Part shown: piece by piece, positions 24,776 to 35,607 of the stretch
How positions within the stretch are numbered: the stretch's first letter is position 1
Layout of the letters: every line of letters starts with the position of its first letter
Origin: Pyronema omphalodes
Taxonomy: Eukaryota; Ascomycota; Pezizomycetes; Pezizales; Pyronemataceae
Length of the DNA: 64,000 nucleotides
Reading direction: 5' to 3'
Assembly (NCBI GenBank): GCA_024516155.1
Contig: JAJJXM010000050.1
Coordinates: 62,001-126,000, forward strand
The notes under the pieces: model-generated
Told to the model about the DNA's origin: nothing
Database searches by the model: none
Seen by the model: only the letters and a program-made list of their open reading frames with translations
Program-made: the position numbers and the translations under genes

Positions 24776-26798
24776 ATGGAGCAACCAACCAATACTCGGT
24801 TCAACAAAGCGTCTTCCGTGGAATCGGCGACGGTTTCTGGAAGCGATGCACAAGCAGGATTAGGACTTTCAAGCAGAATTCCCCTTCCTGGAGCGATTCC
24901 CGACGATACGGTTTCCCCGACTTATGCCAAAAAGGCACATGTTCTGAATGCTGCGATTCAGGAAATTGGTATGGGACGGTATCAGTGGGGATTATTTTTT
25001 GTCGCTGGTTTTGGGTGGTGTGCGGATAATGTATGTTTATTCATTGTGGATGAATATACGGTTAATGATCTTTTTACTGATTAATTCCTGTACATAGCTA
25101 TGGCCGCAAACTGTAGCTATTATTCTCCCTACTATAATCCTCGAGCTTAATCCCCCGCGGAAGGAGTACCTAGCCCTATCACAGTCCAGTAAGCGCCTCT
25201 AAGCCTTCTCCTCTCCTCTCCCATTCTCAAACATCAGCTCATCATAAATAGTCGGACTCTGCGTGGGTGCAAGTTTCTGGGGAATTGGCTCTGATATAAT
25301 TGGGCGTCGCTGGGCCTTTAACCTCACTCTTCTGATCACTTCTGTGTTTGGACTCGCAGCAGGATGGTCACCTACTTTCGCAGTTCTCGCAGGAATGGTT
25401 GCTATGTGGTCGGTGGGTGTCGGTGGAAACCTTCCTGTTGATTCGGCAGTTTTCTTAGAGTTTTTACCGGCTAGTCATCAGTACCTTTTGACGGTGATGA
25501 GTGTTTGGTGGTCGGTCGGGCAGATTAGTAGGTTTCTACCTGTGTTTATGGAGTTGACGTGATAGCTAATGGGAAATAGTTGCATCGGCCGTCGCATGGC
25601 CATTGATCGGAATGTACTCTTGTCCCTCAACAGGAGTTTGTACAAGGGAGATGAACATGGGATGGCGTTACTTCCTATGGACTATGGGAGGTTTTACAAT
25701 GTTTATGTTTATCGTCCGTTTTTTTGTATTTGATCTTTATGAAGCTCCGAAGTGGCTTATGGGCCGTGGTGTAAGCTCCCGTCCATTGTCCTAAGGCTCT
25801 CTCAATCCCTAGCTTCTCCAGCTTCCATGGATCAGAGGGCCTGCAACCCATCACAACGGCTGCTAATGAGATATACAGGATGATGAAGGAGCCGCCGCCG
25901 TCGTCGACAAACTCGCAGCCTTCAACCGCACCACAACCAGCTTCAGCATCTCGGATCTACAAGCCATCGACGCCGCCGAAACCGCCGAAGAATACACAAC
26001 CACCACAGCAGCCATCAAACGAAACCTTTCCAAATTCTCCCTCTCCCACATCCGCGCCCTTTTTTCTACACCCAGCATGGCCAAATCCACTTCTTTGATT
26101 ATGATTCTCTGGTTCTTAATCGGCCTGGCGTTTCTTCTCTACAACTGTTTCCTTCCCTACTTCCTCACCAGAAACGGTGTTGCGGGGGATAATAGCTTGT
26201 TTACGACTTATCGTAACTATTTGATTATTGCGGTGATGAATGTTCCGGGTAGTTTGATTGGAGGAATAGCGGTAGAGGTACCGGGATTAGGAAGGAAGGG
26301 TTCTATGTGTGCGGCTACTACATTGACGGGGGTGTTTTTGTTCTTGTCGACTACGTCTAAGACTTCGAATGCTCTGTTGGGTTGGAATTGCGCTTATGCT
26401 ATGACTAGCAATATGATGTATGGAATTCTTTATGGTAAGTAGCCCATCCCCCCTCTGACGGTGGTTTGGTCTGTGCTTGCTTTAGCCAGTCCTGTCCTCC
26501 GAAAATGCAGGACCGTTTTTCTGGTTTCTGTGACTACAAAGAGAAACTTTTAGATGAACCCAATGCTAATAAATAAACAGCCTATACGCCCGAAGTTTTT
26601 CCTACCAAAGACCGAGGAACTGGAAACGGATTAGCCAGCACAGCCAACAGAATCGGGGGGATTTTGGCTCCGGTAATCGCAATGTATGCGAATATCGATA
26701 CTCCGGTACCGATTTATGTCGCTGCTTCTTGTTTCGTTGCTGCTGGCGTTCTTATGCTTTGGTTACCGTATGAGAGTAGAGGAAAGGGAAGTTTATAA
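24776..26798 (+). CDS. MFS transporter, SV2/SVOP-like (sugar-porter-related)
   Basis: Six exons (24776-25030, 25098-25188, 25252-25527, 25580-25770, 25879-26434, 26581-26798) give 528 residues. All five introns are GT-AG with CTAAT-like branch sites where visible, and every junction keeps the frame. The protein has a polar N-terminus, then FVAGFGWCADN in the first helix, the motif-A loop GSDIIGRR after helix 2, a long soluble loop between helices 6 and 7 encoded by exon 5, and ends with PYESRGKGSL, the C-terminal pattern typical of fungal transporters of this group. Twelve membrane helices are expected. Fungal relatives are annotated as sugar or organic-solute transporters; substrate cannot be inferred. 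No neighbouring biosynthetic genes point to a cargo. Confidence 0.88.
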
Positions 26799-28089
26799 AT
26801 ACTGGTCTGGGACAAGAAGGAGGGAGGTGAATTTATAACAAGATAGAGGAGTGAAGAGGACTAGAGAATAAAAGATGGATAAAGCGGGATTATCAGTCAT
26901 GTCTCTTATGTTTATGATTACTTATATGGATATGTATGGAATTCGGGATTGGAAAAAGGAGCAGAATCTCGAAGTTAGATGGCCCTGGTGGGTGAAATTA
27001 ATACCCTTTACGAACTGATGTTATTTATTGGTAAATATTTTTGGCAGAATAAAAAACTGTTTTCAGTTTCGATACTATCTATGTATAATGTATTGCATTA
27101 GTCTTTGTATGTGTTTTTTTTGCGATGTGAGAACTTCACATGTAAATCGTTAAAGCACACATTCAGGCCATTGAACCCACAAAATTCAGAGTCCTTGAAT
27201 GTTTGCATAAACTCTCCCGCTATTAAGTCTCTATACGTGTATTTGTTATTCATAATCCCCAAGCCCCTGAATTCCTAGCTTTCTTCCACCCTCAAGCCCG
27301 CCTAACTCGAGTGACACCCCATGCCCAAATAACAGCGGGTGACATCACATGAACAACTCTGTGGCCGCAACAGCCTTCCCCACCATAGGGCAGCCCCCAA
27401 AATACCTTCCACGCCGAGCAAAATCTATCTTCTATTTTCGTCCCTCTCTGTGAGAAAAAAGTTTTGCTCAGTTTCGTCCCCTTTGTGTTTTTTGAACCTG
27501 CTGTTGCCTGTCTGCCTGTGCTTCTTACACTCCCTTTCCTTCTTTCCTTCCTTCTTCTTTACCTCTTTCCCTCTTCACCTCTTCACCTCTTCCTCCCACA
27601 CACCTCTCTCTCACACACCTCACACACGCGCGTGTTTATCACACGCCTGTGATCTTCTTTATCTTCGTTGAGGCTTTATCTTTTACCTTTTACCTTCACC
27701 TACTATATCACGGCTGTCTTGAGTACACCCTTCCTCTTGTTTTATTTACTCTTCCTCCTCTTTCTCCGGATCGCGCGAGATAGAGGGTAGAGGAGTTCAC
27801 CAGCAGACGCGTTCGTACTTCATCGCCACTGCTTAATATTAAGGTAAGTTCCCTCTTCCTCTTTGCTTTACCGTTTACTTCCTCCCACCTGAGGGATGGG
27901 ATGTTGTGTTGCTGAGAGCTGACTTCAATGGTCTTGAGCTTTAGAATATAGAGAGGATAAGGAGGGATAAGAGATTCAGAGATAGTTGCGAGTAGATTCG
28001 AGTTCAGTTTGCTCTCTGGCTTCGCTTTGCTGCCTTTACTCGCTGCCTTCGCTGTGCTCGCCGTGTTCGCGTTGCTGGCTTCGCTTCAC

Positions 28090-28386
28090 GGTATGTCAAA
28101 GTCGTGTTTGCTTCTTTTCTATCTTATCGAGGAATCTGGGAACTGATACGATACTCGAAGACTCCAGGTGCTCGGGTCTTGAAGATATCGAAGCGAGGAT
28201 TCGTCATCGCGGCATCGAACTGCAGAGGCTTTGGGGTATGTCAGTATTGTGTTTTCTTCTTTCTATCTTATCGTGGAATTCGGGAACTGACATGATACTG
28301 GAAGACTCCGAGTCTTTGGTGTACAGAAGCGACAGTATACTTTGTGGATCTTCTTCATTACGGCATCCAGCTTCAGAGGCTCCAAG
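28090..28386 (+). repeat. tandem duplicated intron-like modules (about 146 and 151 bp)
   Basis: Two adjacent diverged copies (28090-28235 and 28235-28386) share GGTATGTCA at the start, TATCTTATCG, GGGAACTGA, ATACT.GAAGACTCC, GGCATC and CAGAGGCT at the end. Each begins with a consensus 5' splice site and ends with CAG followed by 9-10 bases before the next donor, so each looks like an intron plus a micro-exon. Confidence 0.6.
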
Positions 28387-28971
28387 GTATGTTATCTGTT
28401 ATCCACCGTCTTCTTTATCAGCTTTTACCCTTTCTGTTTGTTTAGAAAGTCTGACATCTAGTAAGGTAGTTTCACAAGTTTCAGAAGTTTCATAAGTTTC
28501 AGAAGCCCTAGAAGTTTCATTAGTACGACCGTTCCTTTTATCTACTTCCTTTACAAAGCAAGGAGTCGACATCTTCTGCAAGGGAATCAAATCGGCCTTT
28601 ACTATCGGCGTTTGGTACCTGGTTTATGAGATTAGCTGTTATATAAGGTATCTCGTGTGCTTGTTTATTTACCCCCATATTAGCTGCTGATGATTGTTCT
28701 TATTTGCAGAACGAAATTTTTTCACCACAACGGCTGAAGGAGACTCAGACACGGGGAATTACTGTTTTTATCTTATCGATTAGAAAAAGATTTGTGCATA
28801 GGAAGTAAGTCTGCATTGGGTTTGTTTTTCTTTACCCTAATCACGATATTCTTAATTAACATTCTGCAGTTCTAGAATCTGTTTCAGATATTCAGAAACA
28901 ACACAGAATTTGAAACCCCATATACAACCTCAACTCCTATCAGCCCCCACATTTACACCTTCAACATCAAG

Positions 28972-29024
28972 GCAAGTTCTCACCATTCTACTTACCCTGA
29001 TAGATCATCACTAATAACCCCTAG
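28972..29024 (+). other. putative 5'-leader intron with GC donor
   Basis: Donor AAG|GCAAGT, branch CACTAATAAC and acceptor CCCTAG lie directly before the start codon at 29052. A GC-AG intron of 53 nt with an otherwise perfect donor consensus is proposed. Transcript data would be needed to confirm it. Confidence 0.45.
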
Positions 29025-29051
29025 ATAACATATCAGCACTACAAGACGGCC

Positions 29052-30293
29052 ATGTCAGGTCCAGGAGACAGAAAGCGCAGGACCGGAATGTCGAAAGCAT
29101 TCTCTTGGGTCAACTGCTTCAGAAAGTCCAAGAAGAAGCGCAGGCAATCAGCTGCGCTCAACGTGGCCCCATCTCCGGAATCGTCTCACCATACCGACAT
29201 TCCTGATGTCCCCGCCCTTCCTGCCGATGCTCATGCATCTTCTACCGCTTTGGCAGAGTTCAACAGACTCTCCATTGGCAGCATCGCAAATGAAGATGGG
29301 AGCCTTCAACTAGACGGAATTTCCTCCCCTCGGAGTATCTTTGATATAGATGAGACGGCACCAGACTACGTGCCAACCTACACCGAGCCGCCAAAGGGCG
29401 GAATGGTCGGTGACTTTATCACCGGCAGGGAGTACGGGACCCGACATCTGTTCTCCTTTAACAATCCATTCACCAACCGCCCTGTTTCATTCTGCCGAAA
29501 GACTGTCATGAGCACCATCACGGAGGTGAAAGAAGAAGACGAAGAAGAAGAAGACAAGAATTCCGACTCCGATTCCAACTTCGACGCCGACTCCGATACT
29601 GACTCCGACTCTGACTCCGATCCCGCCCCCGCAAAACCAGCAGCTGACCATCCCTATATGTCAGCACGTCAAAAATTCCAAAACACCGGGGAAACCATGC
29701 GCAAGTCCGCCAGCATGGGTTATATCTCACCCCTATCCCGCAAATCATTGATTCCCAAGGTCCCCCGTTCTCCGACCGCAGGTCCAACTTTCATTATCCC
29801 CCGCAAACCAGTCACTGGCTCATCTCCATTGGCTTCCTGTGCGGTTAACGCAGATGATTTTACAGTCAGTGTAGGAGGAGATATTATTGCCGGACCTAGT
29901 ACTGCTGCTGCCTGCAACTTCCCTGCTGTTGCGGTTATGCCCCAGGGATTCACCTACAGAGGTAGAAGAGTCGATTATGCTAGTATTGATGCTGCATTGG
30001 GGAAGTCGGGTGGTATGAGACGATCTAGGACCAGCAGAAATTTGGCTAGGCTTGCCGCGGAAAATGCTATGGGAAAGTCGTTCTCGTTTCCCGCTATGTC
30101 GGCGGATTTTGATGCCGCTAATAACGATGGCAATGCGACTCATTCGGTTGATGGCGAGGATGGCGGAAAGGGAAAGGGGAAGGGGAAGGAAAAGGCTGTG
30201 GATGCCGGTTCCAACTCTGACTCTGACTCTGACTCTGATGCCGAGTCTGATGATGACGAAAAGAAAGATAAGGCTTCTGGTGATTCTAACTAA
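29052..30293 (+). CDS. unrecognised low-complexity acidic/serine-rich protein
   Basis: A single open exon of 413 residues begins at the ATG in GGCCATGTC. I do not recognise it. It starts with a basic segment (RKSKKKRR, residues 24-31) that could act as a nuclear localisation signal. A strongly acidic stretch with EEDEEEED and repeated Asp-Ser pairs follows (about 158-190), then Ser/Arg-rich segments with likely phosphorylation sites, a GKGKGKGKEK repeat and a second Asp-Ser run at the C-terminus. No catalytic motif or membrane helix is visible. The Asp-Ser runs are encoded by GACTCC-like repeats, so length probably varies between strains. A nuclear or nucleolar scaffold is only a guess. Its leader shares the intron-just-before-ATG arrangement with the gene at 31438. 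Confidence 0.6.
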   Translation: MSGPGDRKRRTGMSKAFSWVNCFRKSKKKRRQSAALNVAPSPESSHHTDIPDVPALPADAHASSTALAEFNRLSIGSIANEDGSLQLDGISSPRSIFDIDETAPDYVPTYTEPPKGGMVGDFITGREYGTRHLFSFNNPFTNRPVSFCRKTVMSTITEVKEEDEEEEDKNSDSDSNFDADSDTDSDSDSDPAPAKPAADHPYMSARQKFQNTGETMRKSASMGYISPLSRKSLIPKVPRSPTAGPTFIIPRKPVTGSSPLASCAVNADDFTVSVGGDIIAGPSTAAACNFPAVAVMPQGFTYRGRRVDYASIDAALGKSGGMRRSRTSRNLARLAAENAMGKSFSFPAMSADFDAANNDGNATHSVDGEDGGKGKGKGKEKAVDAGSNSDSDSDSDAESDDDEKKDKASGDSN

Positions 30294-31437
30294 GAGGAAT
30301 CACCGATGAAACATAATCGAGCTTCATCTATAAAATATTTAGCTTGTAACAGGTGAGAGTTATAAAGCTGAGGGTGGTATTTGGGAAGTTGTTTTTCTTC
30401 TTGTTTCGAGTAGGGATTTTGTTTGCATACTGGCGGCGTTGAGGTGCTGGTGGTGTTTCTTTTCTGGTGGTTTTTTTGGTGTTCGTCTTGTAACTGGCAA
30501 AACGTGCTATTGCGGAGGGAGGAGCGAGATAAAGCGGGGCCCGGGCTACGGCAATTTTCCTGTACTTACTTACATCATTGTTTCACTAGTAAATATGAAC
30601 ACGGCGAATACGAAATCATTCCTTCCAAAAGAAAAGAGATGTTCCGGTAGGGGATCCAGGCAATTGGCGGCGAAAATTGGGGCTTGTCGGATAGCTGAGA
30701 GATAAGTAGCCAGTAGACAGACACAAGCACGTAATTATAAAACACTCTCGGGATATAAAGCCATCAAGCGATACTTTCGTTTCTGGGTAGCTCCTGGAGG
30801 CGTAAGATCCCGAAGTGACGAGGTTGGCGGCAATGGCTTTCTAGTTAGGGCACGCAGGATATCCGCGCTAGCCGCGAGAAGACGAGCTGCCGATAACGGC
30901 AGATTGTATGGAAAGAGGCCGGAGTCTAATAGCCAGAAAGGTCGTTCGCTACGCCATATATTCGAAGGACGTTTATTACCGATGATAACCACTGCCGTTA
31001 ACAGTGAGTGTGCTCGATTTACGGCCTAATATGACTATCGACTAATTGTGACGGCACTTTGGGAAGCGGTCATGTGACGTTTTCCGTTTCAGAATATATA
31101 ACCCCATACAGTCCTCCGACTTGGGTGTTCACACAAATTTCGATCAGCAAATTTCGATCAGCAAAATCGTGAAAAATAGTTCAAACTCTAGCATAAGTGA
31201 AGTCTGTGTAACCCTTTTCCAACCCCAGCTCTCGCCAGAATTGCCTCTTTACTTCTTCACCTACAATTGTCATTGCAGTGGAAGAGATCAACTCGTCGAC
31301 TCTAAAGCTTTTGTTTTACTCTTATCTACGCTCCCTAGCCGCTATTCCTAGAAAATAATCCTGTAAGTATATCGCAGAATTCGATATTACATCTCAGGGT
31401 GACATCGACTAACATGAATCTCTAGATAAATACCAAT
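30294..31437. other. intergenic region and 5' leader
   Basis: No gene is supported. A short tandem repeat (AATTTCGATCAGCA twice) lies near 31136-31163, probably close to the transcription start of the next gene, about 30 bases after a TATATAA motif near 31095. Confidence 0.5.
31363..31425 (+). other. putative 5'-leader intron
   Basis: Donor GTAAGT, branch CGACTAAC and acceptor TCTCTAG define a 63-nt intron ending 12 bases before the start codon at 31438. Confidence 0.6.
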
Positions 31438-33111
31438 ATGGCTGGCCGTAGCCAACGACGTAAACCAAAATCTACCCGAAAGCAACGTCAGAAGGCTCAA
31501 AAAGACCTCCTCAAGAAGGCCTCAAACGACGAAACCTACGAACCCCGTTCAACCGCCACAGAAGAGGGGCAAAGTAAACCTCTTGCGGGCATCTTAAGCC
31601 TCTCCTCCGCAGTATTCGCCTCTCTTATTTCCTATGTGGCCTTTTTGACCAGCGCATTGTTCTGGAATACCTACATCCTGCAGCCTGTCTCGAATGTCTT
31701 CCGCCGTCAGTTGTGTGTTACATATGACTCGTGCCCACCGTCGCCGAGCATAAACGCTATTTGCCCTTCGACACCTGTATTGGGGCCCCGCTCTTCGTCT
31801 CCGGTCCCACAGGAGGACTCAGACGACTTACCCCATTACAAATTCGCCGTCGAGAAAACCACCACGAACTTTGAGCCCTTGGATTTGGATGGTGATGCTG
31901 TGGAAAATGTGGACCTGGTGTCCATAAAGAGTCAGGAAACCGAGGAGGTTAGCCTCATCGCCGGCGAGAATATTACCACCACGAACTTCGAGCCCTTGAA
32001 TTTGGATGGTGATGCTGTGGAGAATGTGGACCTGGTGTCCATAAAGAGTCAGGAGACCGAGGAGGTTAGCATCATCACCGGCGAGAATATTACCACCACC
32101 ACGACTACTACCATGAGCATCACTACGACTACTACCACCAGTGCCACTACTTCCACCACCATAACCCCTATGACTTCACCATGCACCTCAGCGTGTAACT
32201 CACCATCCATCGCACCCACAACGAACGAAGTCACCGCGATACCTCCTGCCGAGTTCGAAAAACTCGATGAGCTGGAGGCAATCCGCCTGGTGGAGGAAGC
32301 TGAGAAGGCCGACAACTGGACGGTAGTTGTCAAGAAAAACAAGAAATTGAGATCCAAGAAATCTCAGGAGGAGGAAGCCAAGGTAGAGGAGGAAAATGAC
32401 TTGCCTGCCCTGTCCGCTCCACTTAAACCCTCCACCCCCTCCGTCCCCTCCACCCCCTCCACCTCCTCCACCTCCTCTACCCCCTCCACCTCCTCTACCC
32501 CTTCCGCCCCCTCCACCTCCTCCACCTCCTCCACCTCCTCCAACACCTCCATCTCCCCCATCTCCTCCATCCCCTCCACTCCACCCACCCCACCCACACC
32601 AGTCACCCCATCCGAGATCGTTGAAGTGCCGAAGTTGGAGATTGATGATATCTCCCCACCCGATGAAATCTCACCGAACGAGACTGAAGTCTCAGCTACC
32701 ACCCCCTCTATCAGTGCTACCACTAAATGGGAGAAACTCGATGAGCCGAAGGCAGCCCGTCCGGTCGAAGAAGCCAAAATTGCCGAGAACTGTATCGTGA
32801 TCGGCAAGAAGAATAAGAAAAAGAAGTCCAAGAAATCGAAGAAGGAGAAAGCCAAGGCACAGGAGGCGGTGGAATCGTCCGCTCCTTCCGCCCCATCTTC
32901 TCCAGCCGATGTCATTGAGACTTCATCATCGGCAGTCTCACCGGAAACAAACTCATCTGAGACCACTGAAGTCTCCGTTCCCGCCCCGCCTACCTCCCAT
33001 TGGGAGAAAATCGATGAGCTCGAGGCGATTCGATTAGTCCAGGAGGCTGAGAAGGCGGAAGAATGGGAGGTGGCGGCAAAGAAGGCGAAATCAAAGGGTG
33101 GGAGAGTCTAG
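31438..33111 (+). CDS. unrecognised repeat protein with one membrane segment and three ELDELEAIRLV motifs
   Basis: Open frame of 557 residues. The N-terminus is very basic (RSQRRKPKSTRKQRQK) and is followed by a hydrophobic segment (about residues 49-81) that could be a membrane anchor. A 39-residue unit is tandemly duplicated (DNA 31861-31977 and 31978-32094). Thr-rich and then Ser/Thr/Pro-rich low-complexity linkers follow. A motif of about 28 residues, [FW]EKLDELEAIRLVEEAEKA-[DE]-[NE]-W, occurs at about residues 272, 430 and 522; the first two copies are followed by a Lys-rich KKNKK tail and the last by a shorter AKKAKSK tail. I recognise no family. The motif is predicted amphipathic helix; the Lys-rich tails suggest nucleic-acid or acidic-partner binding, which is inference. 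A decayed copy lies 3.5 kb downstream. Confidence 0.7.
   Translation: MAGRSQRRKPKSTRKQRQKAQKDLLKKASNDETYEPRSTATEEGQSKPLAGILSLSSAVFASLISYVAFLTSALFWNTYILQPVSNVFRRQLCVTYDSCPPSPSINAICPSTPVLGPRSSSPVPQEDSDDLPHYKFAVEKTTTNFEPLDLDGDAVENVDLVSIKSQETEEVSLIAGENITTTNFEPLNLDGDAVENVDLVSIKSQETEEVSIITGENITTTTTTTMSITTTTTTSATTSTTITPMTSPCTSACNSPSIAPTTNEVTAIPPAEFEKLDELEAIRLVEEAEKADNWTVVVKKNKKLRSKKSQEEEAKVEEENDLPALSAPLKPSTPSVPSTPSTSSTSSTPSTSSTPSAPSTSSTSSTSSNTSISPISSIPSTPPTPPTPVTPSEIVEVPKLEIDDISPPDEISPNETEVSATTPSISATTKWEKLDEPKAARPVEEAKIAENCIVIGKKNKKKKSKKSKKEKAKAQEAVESSAPSAPSSPADVIETSSSAVSPETNSSETTEVSVPAPPTSHWEKIDELEAIRLVQEAEKAEEWEVAAKKAKSKGGRV
31861..32094 (+). repeat. 117-bp in-frame tandem duplication
   Basis: Two nearly identical 117-bp units (39 codons each) inside the gene at 31438. 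Few substitutions separate them, so the duplication is recent or homogenised. Confidence 0.9.
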
Positions 33112-33268
33112 GCCGAATAGATTAAGAAGGCCTAAAAAGCTCAGGTGAAAAGGGAGTTAATGGGGATAAGGTAAGGTATCGGTATATGGAGTTTGGTATA
33201 TGGAGTTTGGTATATGGAGTTTGGTGTCTTTTTTTGTTAAAAGTGTTATGTATATTTAGTTATTTTAA

Positions 33269-33450
33269 TTTCTCTCTTTTTTTTTTTCTTTTCTTTCTTT
33301 CTTTCTTTTCTTTCTTTCTTTCTTTCTTTTCTTTCTTTTCTTTCTTTTCTTTCTTTTCTTTCTTTTCTTTCTTTTCTTTCTTTTCTTTCTTTCTTTCTTT
33401 CTTTTCTTTCTTTTCTTTCTTTTCTTTCTTTTCTTTCTTTTCTTTTTTTC
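33269..33450. repeat. (TTTC/TTTTC)n pyrimidine tract
   Basis: About 180 bases of TTTC and TTTTC units, strictly pyrimidine on the plus strand. The equivalent position after the pseudogene copy (about 35750-35837) has only a short version, so this tract expanded after the duplication or the other contracted. Confidence 0.9.
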
Positions 33451-34009
33451 ATAAGCCGGAGATTTTAAACAAATTATCAATTTCGAGCCTTAGTCTATAA
33501 GTATTAACATGGATTCTTTAGTTTGACCTCAATATGACGTTTTTAAACTTCGTGATAACGTTCATAAAAACCGGAATGTTTGGAAAAGTGCCGCGGGGGG
33601 CTCTCTAACAAGTCCCTGATGTTTTTCAAAGGTGCATGCGCCAATATAAACCCTGTTCCCTCCATTTTTATTATCATACACCCATGTCTTCCCAACCTAT
33701 GCATTGCTATGTATCCTAATCTTAGCCCTGGCCCTCCTTTACATCACTTTTAGTCATCTCCTCCAACACACTTCCCCGGATCTAAACGTACCATTCATAA
33801 TTCATAGTTTTTTTGATTTCATTACTTCCTGAATCAAGGTCGGTGATTGTTATTCGAACATAGCTGTATTATGGGCAGGATATATCTTCTGATTAGTGAC
33901 GAGTAAGGTTTTGATAAAAGAATGGATTAATCATTGAAGACGCAGGGCTGGACGGCAGGTTCTCGAAGTTGCAAGACGACTCTTTCAAAGAGCAGAACGT
34001 GGTGTTTAT

Positions 34010-34010
<1 letters not shown>

Positions 34011-34048
<38 letters not shown>
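34011..34048 (+). repeat. 38-nt poly-A run
   Basis: An uninterrupted run of 38 A residues flanked by GTGGTGTTTATC and CACCACAG. It could be the tail of a retroposed insertion, but no body with pol III boxes or reverse-transcriptase sequence is visible upstream. Confidence 0.8.
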
Positions 34049-34049
<1 letters not shown>

Positions 34050-34813
34050 ACCACAGATGATAGATGAGACTGAGATAGAGAAATGTACTCACATGTACTT
34101 TATACATATACTAAAATTCACTGTGTCATTTTTATCAATAAGGAAGCTTGGATAGCTTGGGTCAAAAAGGAGCGGACAAGGCTTTGGAGAACATGTTCAT
34201 AAATAACAAGCTCATGCGAAGCTCTTCATTGGAACAGCACAAAGCCTACGTAAACAACGGAACTCTACATCAAACCAACCTATCGACGCCACCTTTCTCT
34301 GGCATCCCCGTTTCACATCTATCTTAATAGCTGCCTGATTTCAACAATCCTCGTCATTCTTCTCTCCCACTTCAAACTTGGACGAGTGAAGGTGAGGTGG
34401 TGGATGATGGATGCTGTACTTAACCCCCGATACACAATGTTCCTCCATATTGTATACTGATTCCCACTGTTGAAGTTTCTTGCCTGTAGACCGCGTGTTG
34501 GGATGGAGGATCTTCGTTGCCAAACTTTAGCCTGCGCATGTGTTGTTAGCCGAACCGATGGTGGCCGCCACTAGCGCGCCCCTCGGATATTTGTAGCGAT
34601 GGATGTTCGTTTGTGCTTCTAATACATCATCACAGTTCTCACACTCCATCTCCCTTCCTCTTCTGATTCCTCTTTCGGTTGATCTTTTCTCACCCACCTA
34701 CATCATTGCTCTACCTACGCATCTTCAACTTCTCCCTGGCCATATTTTAACTACAAAGCTTCAATCCACCTGGCTTTATTTTGATCATATACAACCTCTC
34801 CTTTATGACATTT

Positions 34814-34975
34814 TATATCCAAATCTGGAATGTTTTTCTATCTTTACAATCTCCATTCTACACAGAATTAATTGGGCACCGTCAATCCTGTAATCTCTAT
34901 ATCCAAATCTGCAGTGTTTTTCTATATTTACCGTCTCCATTCTACACCGAATGAATTGAGCACCATCGATCCTCG
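34814..34975 (+). repeat. 84-bp direct repeat, two copies
   Basis: Copies begin at 34814 and 34898 and share TATATCCAAATCTG, GTGTTTTTCTAT-like and TCTCCATTCTACAC blocks. The second copy ends exactly where homology to the upstream gene begins (about 34975), so the repeat marks the edge of the segmental duplication. Confidence 0.75.
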
Positions 34976-35607
34976 CCACCATAACCCCTATGACCTCACC
35001 ATGCACCTCAGCGTGTAACTCACCATCCATCGCACCCACCACGAACGAAGTCACCGCAATACCTCCTGCCGAGTTCGAAAAACCCGATGAGCTAGAGGCA
35101 ATTCGCCTGGTGTAGGAAGCCGTACAAGCCGACAACTGGACTGTGGTTGGAAAGAAGAAAAGAAAATCGAAAGGCAAAAAAAGGTCCAATGAAGAATCGT
35201 CCGCTGCATTATCGGAGACTATCGATATCTCCCCACTCGATTCAGGACTACCGGACGTCGTCCCAGCTAAATAGACTGAAGTCTCAGTTACCACCCCGTC
35301 TACCAGTACACCAACCCATTGGGAGAAGCTGGAAGAGCTGGAGGTGATCCGCTTGGTCGAGGAAGCTGAAAATGCCGAGAACTGGACCCTCAACGAAAGA
35401 GATCGAAGTCTCAGTTTCCGCACCACCTACCTCCTTCGGCGAGAAAATCGATGAGCTAGAGGCAATCCGCTTGGTCGAGGAAGCCAAAAACGCCGAGAAC
35501 TGTATCGTGATTGTCAGGAAGAATAAGAAATCGAGGTCCAAGAAATCGAAGAAGGAGAATGGGAGGTTGCGGGAAAGAAGGCGAAATTGAAGGGTGGGAA
35601 AGTCTAG
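34975..35607 (+). pseudogene. decayed partial copy of the repeat-protein gene at 31438
   Basis: Homology starts at about 34975 with the sequence found at about 32157 in the intact gene and runs through the C-terminus and into the 3' untranslated region (similarity resumes after the T-tract, up to about 35905). The first ELDELEAIRLV motif is interrupted by TAG at 35113-35115; a second in-frame TAG lies at 35272-35274; and a frameshift follows the second motif near 35390. The N-terminal basic and membrane segments are missing, as is the Ser/Thr/Pro linker. The final Lys-rich tail and the GTC TAG stop context are preserved. It is non-coding as it stands. Confidence 0.85.

Larger units (their letters stand above)
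26799..29051. other. upstream region with intron-rich 5' leader
   Basis: The first 500 bases are AT-rich 3' flank of the MFS gene. From about 27420 the plus strand becomes pyrimidine-rich (CT runs to about 27600). Then GTAAGT/GTATGT donors and CAG acceptors alternate (donors near 27843, 28091, 28236, 28386; acceptors near 28224, 28375, 28869, 29024). I read this as a long, multiply spliced 5' leader of the gene at 29052. Confidence 0.45.
33112..34813. other. 3' flank and spacer with long simple repeats
   Basis: It begins with the 3' untranslated region of the repeat-protein gene (three copies of TATATGGAGTTTGG-like sequence at 33182-33225), then a pyrimidine tract and a 38-nt poly-A run. No gene is supported between 33500 and 34800. 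Confidence 0.5.

Noticed and set aside
32364..32966. 200-codon minus-strand Glu/Val-rich frame
   Set aside because: Antisense to the Ser/Thr/Pro linker of the repeat protein.
33186..33500. Phe/Ser-rich and Lys/Arg/Glu-rich frames
   Set aside because: Artefacts of the TTTC/TTTTC tract in the 3' flank of the repeat-protein gene.
33900..34048. Poly-A run as the tail of a SINE
   Set aside because: A weak B-box-like word lies upstream, but no A box, defined 5' end or target-site duplication was found.
34803..35426. 207-codon minus-strand frame
   Set aside because: Runs antisense through the 84-bp repeats and the pseudogene; no independent support.
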